From assembly GCF_905475345.1 (NCBI RefSeq), contig NC_066596.1:1981001-2045000 (forward strand): DNA of 64,000 nucleotides, given 5' to 3'. Within the stretch, counting starts at the first letter, position 1. Each line of letters opens with the position of its first letter. Origin of the DNA: Vespula vulgaris (lineage: Eukaryota > Arthropoda > Insecta > Hymenoptera > Vespidae). Positions 13,353 through 24,356 of the stretch are shown here, piece after piece. The position numbers were made by a program, and so were the translations under genes. Under the pieces are notes generated by a model. It searched no databases, was not told the origin of the DNA, and worked only from the letters and a program-made list of their open reading frames with translations.

Positions 13353-14050
13353 TTCCCTATCATTCGCGTACGTAAGCAAGGAGACATACCCTTCCTGCAT
13401 ATAATAAAGATTATATGCAGAGAGGTTCCTTTAACTTCCGTGTAAAAATCCCACGATGATAGGTCCAGCGATCATCTAACTTGAAACAGAAAAAGAATAA
13501 AATAAAAAGAAATAATTATATGCAAAAATAATATGCAATATTATATGCAAAAAGCCGTTTATATATAAAAATACATTTAAAATCAAAATATAATTAAATA
13601 ATAATATTAATAATTAATAAATAATGATGAAATAAAATAAAAAATAAACAAATATACGATTAAAACTTCCCTGTAAAAATTAATTTCATGATAATCGGTC
13701 CTTCAATGATCTAACTTGAAATAGAAAAAAAGTAAAAGAATAAGAGAAAAGGAAAAAGAAACGAAAGAGAAGAGGAAACCAAAAGAAAAGGAAAAACGAA
13801 GAAAAGAAACACGGAACATGTCTGAGAGAAAGATAGAATTCGGAATAATGAATAAGTATTTCGAAGACCATTTCACTAGACAAAAATCAGAGTACCATAA
13901 ATGAGTCTAATTTTATTCCTAGCGAGAGAACGAAACCCGCCTAAGGCCCACACCCAAGGGCCCCTCCCAAGGGTCCCACCCGAGAGAAGTTAAAATAATT
14001 AATCTCGAATAATTGTTTCAATTATTATACAGATATGTGTTTGAATAAAT

Positions 14051-15904
14051 AGAAGTATATATAATAAAAATGTAGAGTAATTCAATAACTTGATTTCATA
14101 GAGAAGAAAAGAAATGAGGAAAGAAACTAGTGTATGTAAGTTGTAATGACGTATTTATGTAATTATGTATATTAATGTGTGTATATTATTTATGAAAAAT
14201 AAAATTCTGAATTTAATTCAATTTAAATTTATAAAAGAAAATGAAAATGTAAAATCTTCGATTCTACTCTAAACGAATATTCTCTTCCAGTAACGAAATG
14301 CAGACAGTACTTGATACACATTTCGGTATGTTCGTTTCATCTCCATGTGCACTTTCAGTGGTTTCCACAATTGTCATATCTTATACGTTTCGCAGCTATT
14401 ATTTCAATATAGTACTTGATTTTATTAAAATAAAATTACGATTTTAATTGAACTTTAAAAAAGAAAAATATGAAAAATTTATTACTTTGCTTTAATAATA
14501 AAAATGAATAAAATATGTAATAATTTCATTCCCGTACGCGTGACAATGTGGCATCGGAGATGAAGCGTTACTTCGTCCAAGTTTCTAAAATTAAAATTAT
14601 TATTACATAAGAGCATTATGAGTGACTACATAGTAAAATTAAAATATAATTAAGAGCCATTTTCGAAGGGTTCTGTCGAACTTTCGAACTAACGTCAATA
14701 TCAAGAAACTAAAACCATCTTTTATTCTAAAACGTGGAAGGAAACTAATAAATCTAACGCAACTCTAAATTAATCCTGAAACGAAAAATGAAGAAAGCGT
14801 AGAAAGAAAAACGAGAATTAATATATTAATTGCTGAAAATCCTAATCTAAAAATTGATTAACTTATTCTATATTCTACAAGTCTCTTTGCCTTTTATCAA
14901 TGACTTTAGTCTACTTTATTCTTTCAAAAGCAATGACTCTATTGAGACTTTTCTTTTATTAATAAAATTGATTAATCCTTATATAAAAATCTAATGAAAA
15001 ATCATTGGACACTCCTTACAAGCAATTATTCTAATTATTAGAAAAGAAATTATACAATTTCGCTTGTAATCCAGAGACTATCCATCGCGAATGTCTTCTT
15101 GCTTATTCATTATTAAAATTCGCGAAGATCGCGATTCTTTACTATTTTCGCAAGAGAAAATTATTTAAAAATGCATTTAAATATACAACATTTCAAATAA
15201 TTATAATTATCGCGTTTAAACAAGAAGACTCTATCCTGATCTAATAAATAAATAAAAAAAATAACGAACTATTCACGAGTAAATTTCCGTAGAATTTCTT
15301 CGGAAATTTACTCGAGGTCACTCAATGCTTTTCTACTAATTAATTACAACCAATCACTCGTGCCGATTCGGACCTTTCGTCCTCGACATGATCGAGTGAT
15401 CGGAGGGATTTAAAAATTAACTTACTACTTAAGAAGTTCTGCGATGGCTCCAAAACACTGGACCGCGATTTAGGTCGAAATTGAGGGTGGATGATTTGTA
15501 GTTGGTTGAAAATGAGGTAGGTCGACATCGAAGTTGGTCGAGATCCTCTTCAGTGATGCACTGACTCTAATTCGCGGTAGTTATTTATTAACGAACGATC
15601 ACTGAATTTATTTCGCGAAACTCTACTATCTTTTATAAGTACAGTCTGTGCGACTGTTAAAAGAGCAAATAACTTTACGAACAAACACTGACTCTAAGGA
15701 CTGCATTGCACGCAGTCTATTCAAAAACACTTATGGTTTAAATCGCGAAACGCGAACGAACAAACACTGCTTCTACTTCGCGATAAATTTATTTTAGCGA
15801 TACAAACACTCGATTACATCTGCACAACGTGGTTCTGAAACAAAAATATAAACGAAATAATTAATATCATTGTTATAATGAAAACTGTATAAATCAGTTA
15901 ACAA
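14051..15904. other. Non-coding spacer inside the left repeat block
   Basis: AT-rich, with no supportable gene. It contains a perfect 14-bp inverted repeat at 15276-15314. It also has loosely repeated segments at 15540-15830 built on the words AACAAACACTG and TCGCGA. It links the hairpin-unit array to the 215-bp tandem. Confidence 0.55.
15276..15314. repeat. Perfect 14-bp inverted repeat, 11-nt loop
   Basis: CGAGTAAATTTCCG (15276-15289) is the exact reverse complement of 15301-15314. It could form a stem-loop in RNA or a small cruciform. Confidence 0.85.
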
Positions 15905-16640
15905 ATATATGATAGAGAAATATACTTACTTTAAGTCTTCGTTAATACTCGCTCCATTGACATCCTCCGAAAATTTCTAAGTCCACTCGTGCAGATAGAT
16001 TATCAAAGTCCTCCTCCGAAAGTGAGAAAATTTCTAAGTTCACTCGTCGGAAGACACAGCGAAACTGAACTAGTAACTGGCAAAGTCGACTGAAGGTCCG
16101 AGTTTGTTGTCGTCACGGGTGGGAAAGTATCCCCACCACACCATTTCATCCTAAAATAAAATAATTCGTATAGAATATTGAAAGAATGAGTAATATAATA
16201 ATATATTTACATTAACTCTTCTCTATTACTTGCAAAGGACACGTACTACGAGAACTCCGATGTGTACTCGTCGAAATTCAAAGCAATACTGAACCATAAC
16301 CTGTGAACCGGTCCGATTATATTGTCGCTACGGGTGGGAGAGTATCCCCACTTCACCATTTAATTCTAAAATGAAACAATTCGCATAGAATATTGAAAGA
16401 ATGAGTAATATAATAATATATTTACATTAACTCTTCTCTATTACTTGCAAAGGACACGTACTACGAGAACTCCGATGTGTACTCGTCGAAATTCAAAGCA
16501 ATACTGAACCATAACCTGTGAACCGGTCCGATTATATTGTCGCTACGGGTGGGAGAGTATCCCCACTTCACCATTTAATTCTAAAATGAAACAATTCGCA
16601 TAGAATAATGAAAGAATGAGTGATATAATAATATACTTAC
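15905..16640 (+). repeat. 215-bp tandem repeat: two near-identical copies plus diverged ones
   Basis: The copies starting at 16206 and 16421 are almost identical, with only a couple of substitutions seen by eye. A more diverged relative lies at about 15920-16205, and a partial one starts at about 16636 and leads into the 302-bp array. Shared words include CTACGGGTGGGAGAGTATCCCCAC. The module was not seen in the right-hand composite copy. Confidence 0.85.
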
Positions 16641-19085
16641 ATTGACTTTCGTTATTACTTGCGGAGAATGCGAACTGCGAAATCTGCGATGTGCTCTCGT
16701 CGGCGTACAAAAGGAAACTAACTCGACAAAAGACAAAGTAAATAAAAGTCGTATATGTTTATATCACACAAGGCCGATGATTCCGAGGTTAGAACTTTTA
16801 AATATTAAAACTTTTAATTACAATTATTTTAAGTTTCTCTCGCGCTACGATCTTTGTAATGTTTAACAAATTTATTATTGTTTAAATATTTGTTTTTTGT
16901 ATTCCGCACACATTAACAATTGTTTAAATAATTGTGAAATTATTGAAAATATTAATTTCTAACATTTCACGTTCGGAAAGAGAGAGCTGCAATACTCCCT
17001 CCTCGGAATACCAAAGAAGACTAACTCGACAAAAGACAAAGTAAATAAAAGTCGTATATGTTTATATTATACAAGGCCGATGATTCCGAGGTTACAACTT
17101 TTAAATATTAAGATTTTTAATTACAATTATATTAAGTTTCTCTCGCGTTACGATCTTTGTAATGTTAAACAAATTTATTATTGTTTAAATATTTGTTTTT
17201 TGTATTCCGCACACATTAACAATTGTTTAAATAATTGTGAAATTATTGAAAATATTAATTTCTAACATTTCACGTTCGGAAAGAGAGAGCTGCGATCCTC
17301 CCTCCTCGGAATACCAAAGAAGACTAACTCGACAAAAGACAAAGTAAATAAAAGTCGTATATGTTTATATTATACAAGGCCGATGATTCCGAGGTTACAA
17401 CTTTTAAATATTAAGATTTTTAATTACAATTATTTTAAGTTTCTCTCGCGCTACGATCTTTGTAATGTTAAACAAATTTATTATTGTTTAAATATTAGTT
17501 TTTTTATTTAGCGTACATTAACAATTGTTTAAATAATTGTGAAATTATCGAAAGTATTAATTTCTAAGATTTCGCGTTCGGAAAGAGAGAGCTGCGATCC
17601 TCCCTCCTCGGAGTACGAAAGGAGACTAACTCGACAAAAGTCAAAGTAAACAAAAGACGTATATGTTATATCACACAAGGCCGATGATTCCGAGGTTAGA
17701 AATTTTAAATATTAAGATTTTTAATTACAATTATTTTAAGTTTCTCTGGCGTTACGATCTTTGTAATGTTAAACAAATTCATTATTGTTTAAATATTTGT
17801 TTTTTGTATTCCGCACACATTAACAATTGTTTAAATAATTGTGAAATTATCGAAAGTATTAATTTCTAACATTTCACGTTCGGAAAGAGAGAGCTGCGAT
17901 ACTCCCTCCTCGGAATACCAAAGAAGACTAACTCGACAAAAGTCAAAGTAAACAAAAGACGTATATGTTATATCACACAAGGCCGATGATTCCGAGGTTA
18001 GAAATTTTAAATATTAAGATTTTTAATTACAATTATATTAAGTTTCTCTCGCGTTACGATCTTTGTAATGTTTAACAAATTTATTATTGTTTAAATATTT
18101 GTTTTTTGTATTCCGCACACATTAACAATTGTTTAAATAATTGTGAAATTATTGAAAATATTAATTTCTAACATTTCACGTTCGGAAAGAGAGAGCTGCG
18201 ATACTCCCTCCTCGGAATACCAAAGAAGACTAACTCGACAAAAGACAAAGTAAATAAAAGTCGTATATGTTTATATTATACAAGGCCGATGATTCCGAGG
18301 TTACAACTTTTAAATATTAAGATTTTTAATTACAATTATATTAAGTTTCTCTCGCGTTACGATCTTTGTAATGTTAAACAAATTTATTATTGTTTAAATA
18401 TTTGTTTTTTGTATTCCGCACACATTAACAATTGTTTAAATAATTGTGAAATTATCGAAAGTATTAATTTCTAACATTTCACGTTCGGAAAGAGAGAGCT
18501 GCGATACTCCCTCCTCGGAGTACGAAAGGAGACTAACTCGACAAAAGTCAAAGTAAACAAAAGACGTATATGTTATATCACACAAGGCCGATGATTCCGA
18601 GGTTAGAAATTTTAAATATTAAGATTTTTAATTACAATTATATTAAGTTTCTCTCGCGTTACGATCTTTGTAATGTTTAACAAATTTATTATTGTTTAAA
18701 TATTTGTTTTTTGTATTCCGCACACATTAACAATTGTTTAAATAATTGTGAAATTATCGAAAGTATTAATTTCTAAGATTTCGCGTTCGGAAAGAGAGAG
18801 CTGCGATCCTCCCTCCTCGGAGTACGAAAGGAGACTAACTAGACAAAAGTCAAAGTAAACAAAAGACGTATATGTTATATCACACACGGCCGACGATTCC
18901 GAGGTTAGAAATTTTAAATATTAAGATTTATAATTACAATTATTTTAAGTTTCTCTCGCGTTACGATCTTTGTAATGTTAAACAAATTTATTATTATTTA
19001 AATATTAGTTTTTTGTATTCCGCGCATATTGGAAATTGTTTAAATAATTGTAAAAGTATCGTTTTTCTTAATATTAGATATCGGC
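16641..19085 (+). repeat. 302-bp satellite array, 8 units
   Basis: The landmark GATTCCGAGGTTA recurs at about 16780, 17083, 17386, 17687, 17989, 18292, 18594 and 18896, a spacing of 301-303 bp. Two subtypes differ near the landmark. Type A reads GACAAAGTAAATAAAAGTCG and type B reads GTCAAAGTAAACAAAAGACG. Their order is A A A B B A B B. The last unit is truncated and diverged. Each unit carries TTGTTTAAATATTTG and CAATTGTTTAAATAATTG palindromic words. A degenerate single unit lies at about 23690-23840. Confidence 0.93.
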
Positions 19086-19419
19086 AATGAGCTCATGTTT
19101 GAAATATAGGTGAACTGAAATATTAAATGAAAATTATTCTACTAAACGTTTCTTATAAGATTTTTGTTTCTATTATAAAAAATATATTTTTCTAAAATAA
19201 CAGTATCTTAAAAAATATTTATTGGTATGATTGGCTGAAGACGTATTTCCTTATTTTTACTACGGAATCATATTTCAAAAGCTTATTGAAATTTCTGAAT
19301 GTGTACTGTAATTTCTTTATATGAATATTGCTAAATACCTTTCCTTGCATTTAGAATGGACCAAAAAGTCTGAACATCGTCATATTTCACGGTACAATAT
19401 CATTCAACGTGATATACGT

Positions 19420-19880
19420 TATAACATCACTCAACGTTTATATGAAAATCAGTAGGAGTAGTATTAGCTTCTACTCTTTTGCCACGAAGTTTAAGAGACG
19501 CCACTATACGAAACTTTTTTTCACGAAAAATGACGAAAACAACATTTATGCGAACAACGAGTTCAGATGTAATTCTTGACCGATTTTAATGAACAAGATC
19601 TCATTTTAAAGATGAAGGTTTAATCGAGGATATAGCTTTCTTGAATTTTTGAGAAAGCTTTATTTTTATGCATAAACTATTATTGAAACATATCATATTT
19701 TGACACGATCTTTTTTAAAGAAAATAAAGCCTTTTCAAAAATTCGGAAAAGCGAGATCCTAGATTATACCTTTGTTTTCGAAATGAGACCTTGTTCATCA
19801 AAATCGGTTAAAAATTACGCCTGTTCTCATTGTTAGTGTAAACCATTATAAAACCAAGAGTGATGAACAGCCTTAAAGAG
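19420..19880 (+). repeat. Fold-back tail module, left copy
   Basis: An imperfect inverted repeat of roughly 95-120 bp: about 19555-19660 pairs with about 19725-19840. Matching words include CCGATTTTAATGAACAAGATCTCATTTT and the reverse complement of its partner, with TTGAATTTTTGA near the centre. The loop is about 65 bp. A homologous module lies at 23940-24265. The structure resembles a fold-back or MITE-like end, but no target-site duplication could be identified. Confidence 0.75.
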
Positions 19881-20707
19881 ATATTGGGAAGTACGCATTA
19901 TAATATTAATAATGTATTTCATTGGGTTTAACCAATGAAAATCGCGTATACGATGTTGACAGCTATTACTGCTCTGTCATTGGTTGCAGGTTTTTTCCGC
20001 AAAGCGTTATCAGAATGTGTCATTGTGTACATGTAAATCTGTGTGATTACGAATTGGGGTGGATAAACTAACTAAGATGTGTGTATGTACATTTATGTTT
20101 CATTATTATAAAATTGATGATCTAGAAAATCTCATTCCTTGATATATTTTGAATTTATAATTTAAATCTCCGTCTCTTGGATATCATAAAATGGTACGTT
20201 GATGTGATCATGCAAAATGTCACGTATTATCTGTTGTTTACTTATTACAGCTTTGTTAATATGGACATTGTAAAGAAGAAGCGCACATCTTATGATTTAT
20301 GTTAAATTTTCTTATGTGTATAATATAGTTGTTCTTTTTATATCTTTATATGAAGTGTGTATATATATATTTTATTTGAGAAAAACATAGAGGTTATGTA
20401 CTATTCTATTTAAGTGTCAAAGTAAGTACTATATCGTATATTATAACGTAAAATTTCTTATGATTACTATATTTTATTTTATTACTTTGAAATATAATTT
20501 TATTAATTATCAATTATTAGTGTATTTTACTTGAAATCACAGTAAAAAATTGTTTAATCAATGATCTTATTATTTACTTCATTTTTGTTAAAATGTTTTC
20601 ATATATATATATTTATAATTTTAGGAAAATCAATATACAGTAATATATTTATTGCAATTATAATTGATTATTTGTATAAAAAGTAATAAAGAGATATAAA
20701 AAATGCT
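19881..20707. promoter_or_regulatory. 5' flank of the TBC gene
   Basis: AT-rich DNA between the repeat block and the TBC start codon. It probably contains the promoter and 5' UTR, possibly with an intron. No specific core element can be assigned. Confidence 0.4.
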
Positions 20708-22076
20708 ATGGCTGAATCAGTAGCACAAGTTGTAGAAGAAGAATTGAATGGAGAAACGGAATCAGAAGCTAGCAGTATTTATCAATGTGGTTCAGTGATT
20801 TCAACTGTTCCAGATCGTCATGGTTTTCTTGGAGGTTCACAGTATAGTCCTGAAAGGTGATATTATAAATCAATAAAAATAATAATAGATTTGAGATAAA
20901 AATATGAATTTTTATAGATTTATGTTTATATACTTAAATGGATATTATAAATATTTCAGAAAGGTAACCATACCACCTGATGTTATATTGAGAAGAGAAA
21001 GAAAATGGATAAGAATGTTAAATAATTGGAGTCTTTTTATGACTACTAATTATCGAAAAGTCAGAGAAAGATGCAGGAAAGGAATACCACCTTCTGTAAG
21101 ACTTAGAGCATGGCTTAATCTATGTGGAGGACAATTATTAATGAATGAAAATCCAAATTTATACCAAGAATTAATTAAAAGACCTGGCGATCCAAAATAT
21201 ATAGAAGATATAAAAAAAGATTTGCATCGACAATTTCCTCATCATGAAATGTTTGTTGAAAATGCACCTGGACAACAAGAACTCTTTCAAGTATTGAAAG
21301 CATACTCTATTTTGAATGCAAAAGTTGGTTACTGTCAAGCTCAAGCACCTATCGCAGCCTTTTTATTGATGCATATGCCAGCAGTACAAGCATTTTGGTG
21401 TCTTGTTGCTATATGTGACAAATATCTTGTTGGTTATTACAGTCAAGGAATGGAAACATTAATACGCGATGGTGATATACTCTTTGCGCTTCTGAAAAGA
21501 GTTTCACCTGTTGCTTATAAGCATCTTGTTAGTTTGAAAAGTATATAATAAGAAATACTTTAACATTTTTCAAAGCATAATAATTATTTTCTTCAATTTT
21601 TACTATTTCAGAAAAAACAAAAGATGGAACCTATTTTGTACATGACCGAATGGTTTCTTTGCGTTTACACTCGGACTTTGCCATGGGAAAGCATTCTACG
21701 TGTTTGGGATATGTTCCTTTGCGAAGGAGTTAAAATTATTTTTAAAGTAGGATTGGTATTACTTAAAGGATGTTTGGGTAGAACATCACTTACAAAGCAG
21801 TGTCCAACAACATATGAAACTCTTCAAGTTTTAAGAAATCCTCCACAACACATAGTAGAAGAGGAAGCTTTAGTATATCAGGTAAAACAACTTCTTTTAT
21901 CATTAAAACAAAACTATATCTCCATAAATATTAATCATCAAAATGCATCTATAATATGATAGATTCAAAGGCTAAATTTAAGTGAAGAAGATTTTGAATA
22001 TGAGCATCAAAGACAAATTCTTAAAAGAAAAAATAAAGATCAAGCATCCCTTTCTACTGCCAATGGAAACGGTTGA
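20708..22076 (+). CDS. TBC1D10-family Rab GTPase-activating protein (whacked-like), 4 exons, 366 aa
   Basis: Exons: 20708-20856, 20960-21527, 21612-21881, 21963-22076. The overlapping ATG at 20703 is followed by an early in-frame stop, so the ATG at 20708 is used. The N terminus carries RHGFLGGSQYSPE, typical of TBC1D10. The TBC domain spans about 88-300. It shows the arginine finger IKKDLHR (R140) and the glutamine finger YCQ (Q176) within GYCQAQAP, then YMTEWFLC, RTLPWESILRVWD and CEGVKIIF. Family members stimulate GTP hydrolysis on Rab27/Rab35-type GTPases at the plasma membrane and in secretory traffic, and Drosophila whacked acts in tracheal terminal cells. The donor at 21527 was chosen because it yields AYKHLKKQKMEPILYM, as in the family. 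The gene lies between two direct copies of a composite repeat. Confidence 0.93.
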
Positions 22077-22944
22077 GAAGCAAAGAATAATTTTGATCCC
22101 AAAGTGTGCCTTCCCGATTCTTTTTATATTGTAAAAAATGTACAATTAAACATTTCATATATGTAATGTTTACAAGAGTACCTACATTGTGCAATAAGTA
22201 TACAAATAATTTAGATGAAACCTTTACTTTAAATATCGCACAGACATATACATTCCCAAACAGATAGAGTGTATTTAGTTACCCTTGTTTTTTCTATATT
22301 ATAGTTTAATAGTAAGAAAGCACAATATACATATACAAGATGTTGCAGCATGCATTAATATTATATTTCTATATATATATATATATATACTATCTTATTG
22401 ATAGTAATAATATAATAATGTGTAAAAAATAAATCCAAAAAAATGTATTTTTAAATGATATGCAATAATGTCATAAAGTAACAATGTTGCGTTTTTAATT
22501 TAAGACTGTTTACTACCTTTCGCTTGCAATGTATTTAGCGATTGAACAAAATATGAACTAAAAATGCAATAAGGAAACACTGTCCTCTCTATGCATACGT
22601 TTTGTCGGTGTATAAGCTTATATAAAAACAATCGAATTAGTATGTAACAGAAATTTTTGTATGTAGTACAAAGGGTATCTGATAAAAGCAAGAAAAAATT
22701 ATGTATCAGATTATACTTTACTGAAGATAAAATTAATTGAAAAATATTTGTTAATTACACAAATTCTATAGTTTTTATTTCTAATTAAACTTATAAAAAC
22801 AGCTAAAGAAAAAAAATTGCTAATGAATATCTTGAATCTTAAAATATATAGATACGACGGCGAACATAAATAGAATAGAGAATATAATATTTAATTTGAA
22901 AAGCGGAAATAAAAATAAGTAAAAAAAAGTAATAATAAAAAAAA
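22077..22944. other. 3' flank of the TBC gene
   Basis: AT-rich, with an (AT)n tract at 22370-22389. No further gene is visible before the repeat starts near 22945. Confidence 0.5.
22428..22433 (+). promoter_or_regulatory. Poly(A) signal candidate, TBC gene
   Basis: AATAAA about 350 nt after the stop codon, beyond an (AT)n tract. Confidence 0.4.
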
Positions 22945-23089
22945 TTAGAATTTTGCGTTCTCTAAGAAATTACTTTAAAATTCTACTATATCTAATCTAT
23001 TTATCTAACAAAATAGTATTGATAAATGTAAAACTACTTCAACGCTTAGTTAGAATTTGAAAATTTGTTAAAATATGCAGTCATTCGCT

Positions 23090-23148
23090 CGGTAGTACTT
23101 GTGTTATATAATTTAGATTTAGATTCTGATATATCACAAGTAATACCG
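23090..23148 (+). repeat. Hairpin I, right-flank copy
   Basis: Arms CGGTAGTACTTGTG (23090-23103) and CACAAGTAATACCG (23135-23148) pair at 13 of 14 positions. Confidence 0.85.
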
Positions 23149-24211
23149 ATCCAAATCTTATCACGTGGAAGTTGCTGTCCACGAACTATCGATGACTCTA
23201 CTTTAAAATCCGAGTTTTGGGATGATTTGTCGCTTCATTTTTCAATATTGTAAGCTTCAGTCATCACTATTTAAAACGATCGCTCGTGTTTTCGATACCT
23301 TCGAAATGTTTTCGATACCTCGAACAATAAAACACAGTCCTTGATAGGATTTAAATCGCCTGCGTACGCCGTCATGCGCGCAGGTGTTCTTCCTATCTCA
23401 CTACATGGAAGAATGATCTCTCTACATCTAACGTGAAAAGAATTAATAATCGAAGAATTCTCATCGATGGACCGATCCATCGATGATATGTCGGTCGCTC
23501 GACGAAAAATCGAAAATGAAAAAGAAAGAATTTAAAACCTGGGCTAGACATCTTGAAGATCGCTTTTCCCAAACAAAATCAAAGTACTCAAATCGAACTT
23601 GATTTGTCTCTACTGAAGAAAATATTTTCACCTGAGAGTAACGAGCCGCAGATCAAAATTTAACTTTGTTAAGATATTAAATTGAAATTATTTTATATCT
23701 AACACGTACTACGAATTATGTAATGTTTAAACGATATACATTACTGTTTAAATATTATTTTGTTATGCTCTGTGTACATTATACATTGTTTGAATAATTG
23801 TGAAGTTTTAATTGTGAAGTATTATATGTTATTCTTAAAATCTATTAGCATGAACAGCTGAACACATAATTAAACGGCTGAGCATCGGTTTATACACACA
23901 AAGAAGGAAGCAATTGTCTACTTCACGGAAACAAAGCACATACCACTCAAACGTTTATATAAAAATTAATAATTAGGAGTACAAGTTTTTTCTCTTTTGT
24001 TTCAAAGTTCAAGAGACATTACTATACGAAATTATTTTTTTCAGAAAAAATATCCAAAATAGCTTTTTATGCCAAAAGCGAATCCAAGCGTAATTCATGA
24101 ACGATTTTGATGAACAAAGCTTTTGCAAAAATTCAAAAGTCATATCCTCGCTTAAATCTTCATTTTAAAAATGAGACTGTTTATTAAAATCATTCAAGAA
24201 TTACACTTATA

Positions 24212-24217
24212 TTTATT
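24212..24217 (-). promoter_or_regulatory. Poly(A) signal candidate, unrecognised gene
   Basis: TTTATT on the plus strand (AATAAA on the minus strand), about 140 nt beyond the stop codon and inside the repeat tail. Confidence 0.3.
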
Positions 24218-24356
24218 GTTGGTCTAAATCATTATAAAACTATTGGTGATAAACAGTCTTAAATACTCTGCTACACGCTTGATATCTTCATATCTTTCTT
24301 GCTTCTTAATACTATATATGACTTAATCTGTGTCAAATAATTCAATGAAATAAATT

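Larger units (their letters stand above)
9840..14050 (+). repeat. Array of four hairpin-bearing repeat units, about 1.0-1.4 kb each
   Basis: Four diverged units lie head to tail: a 5'-truncated unit about 9840-10400, then about 10480-11500, 11500-12870 and 12870-14050. Each full unit starts with the same block (ATATGCAG, then a CGGTA..ACTTG hairpin, then GACCCAGGTCCCACC). Two hairpins and several copies of a CTGTAAAAAT..CACGATGATC motif follow. Units end with a GGGTCCCAC block and ATAATTAATCTC. Units 3 and 4 are most alike; their leading parts are offset by 1375 bp. Unit 3 carries about 200 bp extra from internal duplication of the CACGATGATC block. No transposase or reverse transcriptase is visible. 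A related single unit lies at 22945-23640. This is probably a non-autonomous dispersed repeat or satellite-like family; its class is unknown. Confidence 0.85.
22945..24265 (+). repeat. Compact single copy of the composite repeat, right flank of the TBC gene
   Basis: Modules occur in the same order as in the left block. First is a TTGCGTTCTCT lead-in matching about 10490. Next is hairpin I (arms 23090-23103 and 23135-23148), followed by TATCACGTGGAAGTTGCTG and a degraded GC hairpin near 23355-23385. A single diverged 302-bp unit follows at about 23690-23840. The fold-back tail is at about 23940-24265, with the long loop lost. There is no 215-bp module. It is oriented as the left block, so the two are direct repeats bracketing the TBC gene. 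Confidence 0.82.

Noticed and set aside
9840..14050. Possible tRNA-derived SINE or other RNA polymerase III element
   Set aside because: No convincing A-box plus B-box (GGTTCGANTCC) could be found in the units, and there is no A-rich or simple-repeat tail shared by all copies.
16641..19085. Possible CRISPR-like array
   Set aside because: Units are 302 bp, contiguous and repeated in full with no unique spacers, in a eukaryotic genome. This is a satellite.
16642..19090. Recurrent 61-74-codon ORFs, one per 302-bp unit, with similar peptides
   Set aside because: They are open because the satellite units are homogenised copies of each other. Start position and frame vary between units, and there is no splice or promoter context. 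No coding signature is needed to explain them.
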